A DNA stretch of 41,831 bases, taken from assembly GCF_004345325.1 (NCBI RefSeq), contig NZ_SLVJ01000030.1:1-41831 (forward strand), given 5' to 3'. The stretch comes from Acinetobacter calcoaceticus (lineage in GTDB: Bacteria > Pseudomonadota > Gammaproteobacteria > Pseudomonadales > Moraxellaceae). Below the pieces are notes generated by a model. The model had not been told where the DNA came from. It ran no database searches and saw nothing but the letters and a program-made list of their open reading frames with translations. The first letter of the stretch is position 1. Every line of letters starts with the position of its first letter. The translations under genes were made by a program, and so were the position numbers. This document shows, piece after piece, positions 1 through 8,493 of this stretch.

Positions 1-2670
1 AACGGTGCAAATGGTGTTGCTGGAAAATCTGCTTATGAAGTTGCAGTTGACAATGGCTATACCGGTACTGAACAACAATGGTTGACTTCACTTGTTGGTC
101 GCAACGGTACTAATGGTATCGATGGTGCTGCAGGTAAATCGGCTTATCAGATCGCAGTAATCAATGGTTTTGTTGGTGACGAAAGCGCTTGGTTATTGTC
201 ATTGGTTGGTGCGAAAGGCGACCAAGGTGAGAAAGGCGAAACAGGTCTATCTGCTTATGACTTGGCTGTAAAAGAAGGCTTCGTCGGCACGATCACTGAA
301 TGGTTACAAAGCCAAAAAGGTCAAGACGGTAGTGATGGTAAAGATGGTGTTAACGGTAAGTCAGCTTATGAACTTGCAGTCGACAAAGGCTATACCGGTT
401 CAGAAGATGAATGGTTACTCACTCTGGTTGGTCAAGACGGCATTAACGGTACTGATGGTAAGAATGGTGCCAACGGTGCAAATGGTGTTGCTGGAAAATC
501 TGCTTATGAAGTTGCAGTTGACAATGGCTATACCGGTACTGAACAACAATGGTTGACTTCACTTGTTGGTAGCAACGGTACTAATGGTATCGATGGTGCT
601 GCAGGTAAATCGGCTTATGAGATCGCAGTAATCAATGGTTTTGTTGGTGACGAAAGCGCTTGGTTATTGTCATTGGTTGGCGCGAAAGGCGACCAAGGTG
701 AGAAAGGCGAAACAGGTCTATCTGCTTATGACTTGGCTGTAAAAGAAGGCTTCGTCGGCACGATCACTGAATGGTTACAAAGCCAGAAAGGTCAAGACGG
801 TAGTGATGGTAAAGATGGTGTTAACGGTAAGTCAGCTTATGAACTTGCAGTCGACAAAGGCTATACCGGTTCAGAAGATGAATGGTTACTCACTCTGGTT
901 GGTCAAGACGGCATTAACGGTACTGATGGTAAGAATGGTGCCAACGGTGCAAATGGTGTTGCTGGTAAATCTGCTTATGAAATTGCAGTTGACAATGGCT
1001 ATACCGGTACTGAACAACAATGGTTGACTTCACTTGTTGGTAGCAACGGTACTAATGGTATCGATGGTGCTGCAGGTAAATCGGCTTATGAGATCGCAGT
1101 AATCAATGGTTTTGTTGGTGACGAAAGCGCTTGGTTATTGTCATTGGTTGGCGCGAAAGGCGACCAAGGTGAGAAAGGCGAAACAGGTCTATCTGCTTAT
1201 GACTTGGCTGTAAAAGAAGGCTTCGTCGGCACGATCACTGAATGGTTACAAAGCCAAAAAGGTCAAGACGGTAGTGATGGTAAAGATGGTGTTAACGGTA
1301 AGTCAGCTTATGAACTTGCAGTCGACAAAGGCTATACCGGTTCAGAAGATGAATGGTTACTCACTCTGGTTGGTCAAGACGGCATTAACGGTACTGATGG
1401 TAAGAATGGTGCCAACGGTGCAAATGGTGTTGCTGGTAAATCTGCTTATGAAATTGCAGTTGACAATGGCTATACCGGTACTGAACAACAATGGTTGACT
1501 TCACTTGTTGGTCGCAACGGTACTAATGGTATCGATGGTGCTGCAGGTAAATCGGCTTATCAGATCGCAGTAATCAATGGTTTTGTTGGTGACGAAAGCG
1601 CTTGGTTATTGTCATTGGTTGGCGCGAAAGGCGACCAAGGTGAGAAAGGCGAAACAGGTCTATCTGCTTATGACTTGGCTGTAAAAGAAGGCTTCGTCGG
1701 CACGATCACTGAATGGTTACAAAGCCAAAAAGGTCAAGACGGTAGTGATGGTAAAGACGGTGTTAACGGTAAGTCAGCTTATGAACTTGCAGTCGACAAA
1801 GGCTATACCGGTTCTGAAGATGAATGGTTACTCACTCTAGTTGGTCAAGACGGCATTAACGGTACTGATGGTAAGAATGGTGCCAACGGTGCAAATGGTG
1901 TTGCTGGAAAATCTGCTTATGAAATTGCAGTTGAAAATGGCTATACCGGTACTGAACAACAATGGTTGACTTCACTTGTTGGTAGCAACGGTACTAAAGG
2001 TATCGATGGTGCTGCAGGTAAATCGGCTTATCAGATCGCAGTAATCAATGGTTTTGTTGGTGACGAAAGCGCTTGGTTATTGTCATTGGTTGGCGCGAAA
2101 GGCGACCAAGGTGAGAAAGGCGAAACAGGTCTATCTGCTTATGACTTGGCTGTAAAAGAAGGCTTCGTCGGCACGATCACTGAATGGTTACAAAGCCAGA
2201 AAGGTCAAGACGGTAGTGATGGTAAAGACGGTGTTAACGGTAAGTCAGCTTATGAACTTGCAGTCGACAAAGGCTATACCGGTTCAGAAGATGAATGGTT
2301 ACTCACTCTGGTTGGTCAAGACGGCATTAACGGTACTGATGGTAAGAATGGTGCCAACGGTGCAGATGGTGTTGCTGGAAAATCTGCTTATGAAATTGCA
2401 GTTGAAAATGGCTATACCGGTACTGAACAACAATGGTTGACTTCACTTGTTGGTAGCAACGGTACTAATGGTATCGATGGTGCTGCAGGTAAATCGGCTT
2501 ATGAGATCGCAGTAATCAATGGTTTTGTTGGTGACGAAAGCGCTTGGTTATTGTCATTGGTTGGCGCGAAAGGCGACCAAGGTGAGAAAGGCGAAACAGG
2601 TCTATCTGCTTATGACTTGGCTGTAAAAGAAGGCTTCGTTGGTAGCATCACTGAATGGCTACAAAGCTTA
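1..2670 (+). repeat. 471-bp tandem repeat array, about 5.7 copies
   Basis: Copies begin at 1, 472, 943, 1414, 1885 and 2356; the last is partial and ends where the sequence becomes LEGKDAYTLEK. Each unit encodes 157 residues made of four related sub-modules of roughly 37-43 residues (SAYEIAVDNGY, SAYEIAVINGF, SAYDLAVKEGF, SAYELAVDKGY). Copies differ at only a few bases, for example AGC/CGC in the SNG/RNG codon and GAG/CAG in the SAYE/SAYQ codon. The array continues past the left edge. Such near-identity points to recent homogenisation or copy-number change by recombination. Confidence 0.97.
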
Positions 2671-5600
2671 GAAGGTAAAGACGCTTATACCCTTGAAAAG
2701 CCAGTAATTGTTGTAAACGCGGATGATGAATTATCTGGTACGGCAAAAGCGGGTGAAAAAGTTGTAATCTTGAATGGCTCAGGTCATATCATTGCTGAGC
2801 AAGTGGTTAAAGCCGATGGTACATTTAGCTTTAGTCCAAATCCATTAAAAGACAGTATTGGTTCTATCTATGTGACCAATGATCAAGGTGAATTGTCGGA
2901 TAGCTTCACATTGGTTGGTGCGCATGACACAACTGCGCCTGATATTCCAGTGATTGAGGCCAATGACCAAAATAGCTTAAGTGGTACTGCTGAACCGAAT
3001 TCCTTAGTCGTCTTAACTGTAAATGGCAAGCAATATTCGGCTCAAACAGATGCTTCTGGTCAATGGAGTTTTAGTCCAAACCCATTCGTCGTTGAAAATG
3101 TTGCTGCAGGGATTCTGCATGCACAAGATGCAGCTGGGAATAAGAGTAATCCTGTACTGGTATTTAAACCTGTAGATTCATCTCCTGCAGATATTCTTGA
3201 CTCAGTCACCGTTCTCAATGACCTCAATGCTGATGATATTATCAATGGTAGCGAATTGGGTTCGGATCAAAAAGTTCAAGTACTGATCAAGTTAGGTCCA
3301 GATGCAAATGTTGGAACTGTAATTTCAGTCAATGGTGATAAATATGTATTGAATAATACTGACATCGCCAAAGGCAGTATTACTGTTAAAGTTCCAGTGC
3401 GTGAAGGTGAAAATGCATTAAATATCACTGCTGAAACTGCTTCAGGTCAAACTGACCGTCTTGATAGCATTATCAATGTCAATACTGATGCTGGTGATGT
3501 CACTGTGACTCATATTGTTCCAGAGAGCTCATTATCTATTAATGACACTGTACACAAAGATATGATTATCAATGCGTCAGAGGCTACAGGTACAGTTGTG
3601 ATCGTGGGTCAAGCAGCAGCAAATGCCACGGTTCAAGTGACCATCGCTGGCGTTGCTCAACCATGGACAGTACAAGCAGATGCCAATGGAAAATGGTCAA
3701 TCGATCTTTCTTCTGCGGATATCGCTTTACTTCCAGAAGGTTCGATTAACATTCAAGTTAAAGCAACTGATACTTCGGGTAATAGCACAGCTGCGATCGA
3801 TAACAGCGCCATCACAATTGATCGTGAAGGTCCTGAATTAAAACTAACAGTTGAAATTGATGGTACGATTCGTGTTGATTCATTGGATACGCTTTATACC
3901 AAAACTTCAGCAGCAGCAAGCTTAGATGATGTCGCTGCAGCGCTGACCTCAACCACAGCAGGTAGCTTCGTTGTTATTGATGGTCGCATTAAATTTGTAC
4001 CTCAGGATGATAAATTCTACGGTGAGATTGAAGTCAGCTTGGCCGATGGTCAATTAACCGACTTGGCAGGTAACTTAAATAAAACCGATTCGGGTTCAAG
4101 TACTGGCAAAGGTCTGGTCGATACTGCTCCAGTGCCAGATGTTGTGATTACTTCAAGTGAATACAATTTACTTGCAGATGAAACTGCAGTGATTAAATTT
4201 ACCTTCTCTGAGTTGATCACAGGCTTTGCCCTCGAAGATATCGTGGTCACAGGCGGTACATTGGGTCAGTTGCTACAAGATCCAAATAACCCATTGCTGT
4301 ATACAGCAGTATTTACCCCAGATGTAAGCAATAATTTAACTGCGAATATTTCGGTATTGGCTGATAGTTATGAAAGTGCGACCACGGGTAAATTAGGTAA
4401 AGCTGGACAATTAGACCAACTCATTACTGGTGATACCCTTAAGCCAAATAGCCCATTTGATGTTGAACTCAACGATGATGGCAACTTGGTTACAGGTAAA
4501 GCTGATGCAGGTTCGATTATTGTGATTACCAATACTGCAGGCGTAGAAATTGGCCGCGGCATTGTTGAAAATGATGGAAGCTTCAGTGTCGCTGTTAATC
4601 CAGCCTTAACTGATGGCGCGATTGGTCATGTATCTGCGCAAGACGATGCGGGTAATAAGTCAGCATCTAAAGACGTGATTGGACTTAAAGATACTATTCC
4701 ACCAATGACACCGATCTTAGATGCATTTGACGGCGTGATCCTTACAGGTACAACTGAGGCCAATGCCAAAGTTAACATTACGGTCGGCGGTCAAACTGTT
4801 GAAGTCACTGCAGATGGTCAAGGTCGATTTAGCTATAACTTTAATCCTACGTTAATTAATGTGGAAGAAGTTAAGGTTACAGCGACAGATGCAGCAGGTA
4901 ATACTTCAGCTGAAGCTAAAACCAATGCACCTGATTTAACTGCACCTGATGCACCACTTGCTGAGCTCGATAGCGATAATGCAGTGTTAAGTGTTGAAAC
5001 TGAGCCGAATGCAATTGTTAAGGTCTATGACAGTGCAGGTAATCTCTTGGCTGAAGGTCCAGCGGATGCCAATGGTCACTTTAGCTATACCTTTGATCCA
5101 GCTTTGGAGCGAGGTAAGATTTTAGATATTACCGCTACCGATGCTGCAGGAAATACTTCTGAGAAAACCACCATTCGTGCAGGAATTAATGATTTATTTG
5201 CCGCTGCAGACAATCATGTTGATATCTTGGTTTTAGCTGAGCCTAAGCAAATCAAAAATAATAATCCTAGTGCATTGGATAAGGGTGGGTTTAGTGTTGC
5301 GAAAGTTGGCCTTGGTCCAGTCCTTGAGTTGGGTGTCTTAGATGATATCGTCAAAAACTCGGTTCAAATTGAAGTAGGTAAAGACCAAGTTCGTAATATA
5401 ACGGTTAAGGGTGATGCAACAGGTATTACGCTTGGGGGTACCATGGACTTGTATCTGTATAAGTTCAATGAGAGCTCTCAAGAGTGGGAGCAATATGCGG
5501 CAAAAGAAAATTGGGTTGTTGCATGGATACTGGCTGGTGTATCAAAACCGACTGACTTCAGTCTAACTGAAGGTAAGTGGATGTTTGTTATGAGCTCTGG

Positions 5601-7884
5601 TGAGGGTGTACAAGTCCTTACAAAATATACGCTCAAATTTAGCAAAGATATCGTTCTAGACTATGGACTTGCAGATTCTGTAAGTGGTAGTGCTTCCGGT
5701 AATATGTTGACGGATGACGACCCAATTTATGGTCAAGATCAATTGCCGCCAAACTCAACTTTGTTAACAGTCAATGGTATTGATATTTCGAGTAATGCAC
5801 CGACCGTGATTCATGGTTTGCATGGCAAACTGGTAGTGAAAACTGATGGTTCATATACCTATACGGTGAATGATAGCTTCCGTGGTTATGGTGAAAAAGA
5901 TGTCTTTACCTATAAAGTAACGTCACCTTCGGGCGAAGTGCATGAGGCTGATCTGACCTTTGAACTTGACATCACTGCACCAGAAAGTCGTCTTCCAATC
6001 GACAATACTGTGATTATGGATGCTGAAACCATAGGTGTTCCTAAGATACCAACGGATATTCCAAATTCAGGTTCATTCAGCGTATTAGACTTGGGTCTTT
6101 TAGGGCCAATCTTGGATGCGAATCTGATTGGATCTGATGGGGTGATGACCTTCAATGTCGGCGAGAACCAAGTGCGTGAACTGAGTTTCCATGGTACTGG
6201 TGGCTCCTTACTCAGTTTATCAACTACATTTGATCTGGTTATTTTTAAACTTGATCCTAAGTCAGGTCAGTTGGTACAAGTACACAAGTCAGATAAGTGG
6301 TTCCATATACCATTGGACTTACTTGGTCTTGGTGGTGCTGCTATGCCTAAAGGCGACATCACTCTTCAATTTGGTGAAGGTACTTATGTCGCTATGCTAC
6401 AAGGTAAGAGCTCGTTAGGGCTAGTGAATGGTAGTAATCTATCCATCCAAAAAGATGTGATTTATGACTATGATAAACCGACTGAATACAAAGGAACCGT
6501 ATCTGGTGATAGTACGCTTGATCCAAATACGATCTTGCTGCAAGTAAAAGCCAATGGCATCGTTAAAGATGTAGAGCCTGGGGCAGTTACTAAGATTAAG
6601 GGTCAGTATGGTGAATTATTGATTAACGCTGATGGTAGTTATACCTACAACGTGTCTAAACCAGCAAATGCACCTGCAGACTGGAAACCGGCTTATGGTA
6701 AAATCGACAGCTTCCAAATCGTCACCCAAGACAGTCATGGTAAAACCATCATTGATCATTTGAATATCGAAATTGGTACCCATAGCGCCAATGATGATTT
6801 TGCTGATTTGAAGATGATCAATAAAAATGTTCAAAGCAGCATCGAGTTTCATGAGTCCGATGGTGCCTTGAGTAATTACGGGAAATCGTATAGCAAAGAG
6901 TTTGATATTCAGGCCAATCAAGTGGGTACAGAGTCTAAATTAGCCGTCAAAGGTTCTTCAGAAGGTGGTCTACTTGGCCTTGGTAAAAAACCTTTTGAGA
7001 TCAGCTATACACTGCTCAACACCACGACTGGTAAGTTATATAGTGGTAAATCAGCGAATGCGATTGATGCAAATTTATCGGCGATCGATTTTAATTTGCC
7101 GGCAGGCCACTACAAATTGACGATTACCACACCTAAAGAGGGTAATATTGAGCAAATCGATTATGTGAACAATATCCTGACCCTAGACAGCTATGCTGAA
7201 AGTGTGACTAGCGTTACAGGTTCGTTACTTGTCAACGATTTAGGTGCTAAAAACCTTGATAGTATCTCGATCGATGGCAAAATTATCTCAATCAGTGATC
7301 CAAATAAAGGGGTTAAATCCTTTGATATAGTCGGTCAATTTGGAACATTGACTGTGAATAAAGACGGCACATATAGCTACAAAGCTAAAGGTGGTGTTTA
7401 TGGTACTGAATACTTTAGTTATGAAACAACATCGAAAGTTGGGCTGATTGAAACAGCTGTACTTGAGATCAATGTTGGTAAGCAGGTGACTGCTTCTGCA
7501 TATGCAGATCAGGCAACGGGTTCAGTAGCAAATGACAGCTTTACCATGGGTGCTAGTGCGGATACGGTGATCTATAACGTATTGGACAACTCTATCGCGA
7601 ACGCAGGTGGAAACGCTGGCAATGGCGTAGACAAATGGACTGACTTCAATGCATCTGAAGGTGACAAGATCGATATTTCTAAGCTGCTTGATGGCAATCA
7701 AACTGCGGACAATATCCACGATTACGTCAGCTATGAAGATGGCATGTTGAAAATCGATCGTAATGGTCAGGCAGATTATTCTGGTCAACCGGAAGGGAAG
7801 TCGAACTACGTTGATTTAATCTCAATCAATACCGACAAAACCTTAGATGAATTGTTGAACAATAATAATATTGTTTGGCACTAA
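1..7884 (+). CDS. Giant Bap-like adhesin, type I secreted (5'-truncated by window)
   Basis: The frame is open from base 1, so the true start lies upstream; 2627 residues are visible. Residues 1-890 are collagen-like Gly-X-Y stretches alternating with modules of the form GKSAYE-A-(D/N)NGY-GTE-WL-SL-G. From about 895 to 1735 there are bacterial Ig-like modules of the BapA type (recurring TAPD-P, SGTAEPN, DAAGN(K/T)S). Three larger modules follow (about 1735-2495), each ending in a VCBS-like segment with a DG(S/T)Y(T/S)Y core. The last 130 residues, with DFNASEGDKIDIS and a short hydrophobic end, look like the VCA0849-type C-terminal target domain for type I secretion. By family this is a cell-surface biofilm or adhesion protein exported by an ABC/TolC system. 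The secretion genes are not in the window. A UUCG terminator follows the stop. Confidence 0.9.
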   Translation, partial: NGANGVAGKSAYEVAVDNGYTGTEQQWLTSLVGRNGTNGIDGAAGKSAYQIAVINGFVGDESAWLLSLVGAKGDQGEKGETGLSAYDLAVKEGFVGTITEWLQSQKGQDGSDGKDGVNGKSAYELAVDKGYTGSEDEWLLTLVGQDGINGTDGKNGANGANGVAGKSAYEVAVDNGYTGTEQQWLTSLVGSNGTNGIDGAAGKSAYEIAVINGFVGDESAWLLSLVGAKGDQGEKGETGLSAYDLAVKEGFVGTITEWLQSQKGQDGSDGKDGVNGKSAYELAVDKGYTGSEDEWLLTLVGQDGINGTDGKNGANGANGVAGKSAYEIAVDNGYTGTEQQWLTSLVGSNGTNGIDGAAGKSAYEIAVINGFVGDESAWLLSLVGAKGDQGEKGETGLSAYDLAVKEGFVGTITEWLQSQKGQDGSDGKDGVNGKSAYELAVDKGYTGSEDEWLLTLVGQDGINGTDGKNGANGANGVAGKSAYEIAVDNGYTGTEQQWLTSLVGRNGTNGIDGAAGKSAYQIAVINGFVGDESAWLLSLVGAKGDQGEKGETGLSAYDLAVKEGFVGTITEWLQSQKGQDGSDGKDGVNGKSAYELAVDKGYTGSEDEWLLTLVGQDGINGTDGKNGANGANGVAGKSAYEIAVENGYTGTEQQWLTSLVGSNGTKGIDGAAGKSAYQIAVINGFVGDESAWLLSLVGAKGDQGEKGETGLSAYDLAVKEGFVGTITEWLQSQKGQDGSDGKDGVNGKSAYELAVDKGYTGSEDEWLLTLVGQDGINGTDGKNGANGADGVAGKSAYEIAVENGYTGTEQQWLTSLVGSNGTNGIDGAAGKSAYEIAVINGFVGDESAWLLSLVGAKGDQGEKGETGLSAYDLAVKEGFVGSITEWLQSLEGKDAYTLEKPVIVVNADDELSGTAKAGEKVVILNGSGHIIAEQVVKADGTFSFSPNPLKDSIGSIYVTNDQGELSDSFTLVGAHDTTAPDIPVIEANDQNSLSGTAEPNSLVVLTVNGKQYSAQTDASGQWSFSPNPFVVENVAAGILHAQDAAGNKSNPVLVFKPVDSSPADILDSVTVLNDLNADDIINGSELGSDQKVQVLIKLGPDANVGTVISVNGDKYVLNNTDIAKGSITVKVPVREGENALNITAETASGQTDRLDSIINVNTDAGDVTVTHIVPESSLSINDTVHKDMIINASEATGTVVIVGQAAANATVQVTIAGVAQPWTVQADANGKWSIDLSSADIALLPEGSINIQVKATDTSGNSTAAIDNSAITIDREGPELKLTVEIDGTIRVDSLDTLYTKTSAAASLDDVAAALTSTTAGSFVVIDGRIKFVPQDDKFYGEIEVSLADGQLTDLAGNLNKTDSGSSTGKGLVDTAPVPDVVITSSEYNLLADETAVIKFTFSELITGFALEDIVVTGGTLGQLLQDPNNPLLYTAVFTPDVSNNLTANISVLADSYESATTGKLGKAGQLDQLITGDTLKPNSPFDVELNDDGNLVTGKADAGSIIVITNTAGVEIGRGIVENDGSFSVAVNPALTDGAIGHVSAQDDAGNKSASKDVIGLKDTIPPMTPILDAFDGVILTGTTEANAKVNITVGGQTVEVTADGQGRFSYNFNPTLINVEEVKVTATDAAGNTSAEAKTNAPDLTAPDAPLAELDSDNAVLSVETEPNAIVKVYDSAGNLLAEGPADANGHFSYTFDPALERGKILDITATDAAGNTSEKTTIRAGINDLFAAADNHVDILVLAEPKQIKNNNPSALDKGGFSVAKVGLGPVLELGVLDDIVKNSVQIEVGKDQVRNITVKGDATGITLGGTMDLYLYKFNESSQEWEQYAAKENWVVAWILAGVSKPTDFSLTEGKWMFVMSSGEGVQVLTKYTLKFSKDIVLDYGLADSVSGSASGNMLTDDDPIYGQDQLPPNSTLLTVNGIDISSNAPTVIHGLHGKLVVKTDGSYTYTVNDSFRGYGEKDVFTYKVTSPSGEVHEADLTFELDITAPESRLPIDNTVIMDAETIGVPKIPTDIPNSGSFSVLDLGLLGPILDANLIGSDGVMTFNVGENQVRELSFHGTGGSLLSLSTTFDLVIFKLDPKSGQLVQVHKSDKWFHIPLDLLGLGGAAMPKGDITLQFGEGTYVAMLQGKSSLGLVNGSNLSIQKDVIYDYDKPTEYKGTVSGDSTLDPNTILLQVKANGIVKDVEPGAVTKIKGQYGELLINADGSYTYNVSKPANAPADWKPAYGKIDSFQIVTQDSHGKTIIDHLNIEIGTHSANDDFADLKMINKNVQSSIEFHESDGALSNYGKSYSKEFDIQANQVGTESKLAVKGSSEGGLLGLGKKPFEISYTLLNTTTGKLYSGKSANAIDANLSAIDFNLPAGHYKLTITTPKEGNIEQIDYVNNILTLDSYAESVTSVTGSLLVNDLGAKNLDSISIDGKIISISDPNKGVKSFDIVGQFGTLTVNKDGTYSYKAKGGVYGTEYFSYETTSKVGLIETAVLEINVGKQVTASAYADQATGSVANDSFTMGASADTVIYNVLDNSIANAGGNAGNGVDKWTDFNASEGDKIDISKLLDGNQTADNIHDYVSYEDGMLKIDRNGQADYSGQPEGKSNYVDLISINTDKTLDELLNNNNIVWH

Positions 7885-7912
7885 TCTCATCGATTGAAAC
7901 GCGAATTTAAGT

Positions 7913-7936
7913 AAAGGACCTTCGGGTCCTTTTCTT
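7913..7936 (+). terminator. Rho-independent terminator of the adhesin gene
   Basis: An 8-bp stem AAAGGACC/GGTCCTTT closes a TTCG tetraloop and runs into a T-rich tail, about 30 bases after the adhesin stop codon. Confidence 0.9.
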
Positions 7937-8104
7937 AATTTAAAATATTGAATAAATTAACTATATTTTTGAATGCCCAGCATATAATATTAAATTAAGT
8001 GTCATTTAAGATATGAGCACCTTTATTGGTAGCAGTGCGTTAAATACAGATTAATTATTTTGTGCATCAATCATTTTTCTCAATTTTATTATGATGGTTG
8101 CGAT

Positions 8105-8416
8105 ATGACCTACCCAGTACATTTTAGAAAAAAAGTCTTAACCAAGCTCGAAGAGGGCATGAGTATTCGAGATCTCGCGGATAAGTATGATTTGAGTCCG
8201 ACTACGATACAGCAATGGAAAAAAAAGCTAGAGCCAAAGCCTGATTGTGTTCGTAAGCCCTTCAAGATCGATGATCAGGCGCTGCGTGACGATGTTGCGC
8301 AGTTTCCGACTGACTATCACACCCAACGTGCAGAGCGCTTTAATTGCTCAGCTGTTGCGATTAGCAAGGCGCTAAAACGATTAGGTTTAAAGGTTAAGAG
8401 CAGTAGAAGTCGTTGA
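8105..8416 (+). CDS. Small IS630-type helix-turn-helix protein
   Basis: This 103-residue protein starts MTYPVHFRKKVL and carries a helix-turn-helix of the IS630 transposase N-terminal type (EEGMSIRDLADKYDLSPTTIQQWKKKL, about residues 17-40). A second basic helical stretch near the end (SAVAISKALKRLGLKVK) also resembles IS630 ORF-A proteins. There is no DDE catalytic domain after it; a strong terminator follows 11 bases later. It could be a transposase remnant or a retained DNA-binding protein. A TTG codon at 8060 is in frame, but ATG 8105 gives the usual family N-terminus. The ribosome site is weak. Confidence 0.65.
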   Translation: MTYPVHFRKKVLTKLEEGMSIRDLADKYDLSPTTIQQWKKKLEPKPDCVRKPFKIDDQALRDDVAQFPTDYHTQRAERFNCSAVAISKALKRLGLKVKSSRSR

Positions 8417-8426
8417 GTATTTATAG

Positions 8427-8456
8427 AAAAGCCGCTGCATTTGCAGCGGCTTTTTT
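8427..8456. terminator. Bidirectional terminator between HTH gene and icd
   Basis: The stem GCCGCTGC/GCAGCGGC is flanked by A4 on the left and T6 on the right, so it can stop transcription of the plus-strand HTH gene and of icd, which converges on it. A second hairpin (GCCGATA/TATCGGC, 8464-8481) lies between it and the icd stop codon. Confidence 0.85.
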
Positions 8457-8493
8457 GAATCAGGCCGATAGGGTTATCGGCTAGTTCTATGGA

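Noticed and set aside
332..2440. Recurring 74-codon plus-strand frames every 471 bases
   Set aside because: They are shifted-frame shadows of the adhesin repeats.
1..2670. Regular repeats considered as a CRISPR array
   Set aside because: The repeats are long, coding and contiguous, with no variable spacers.
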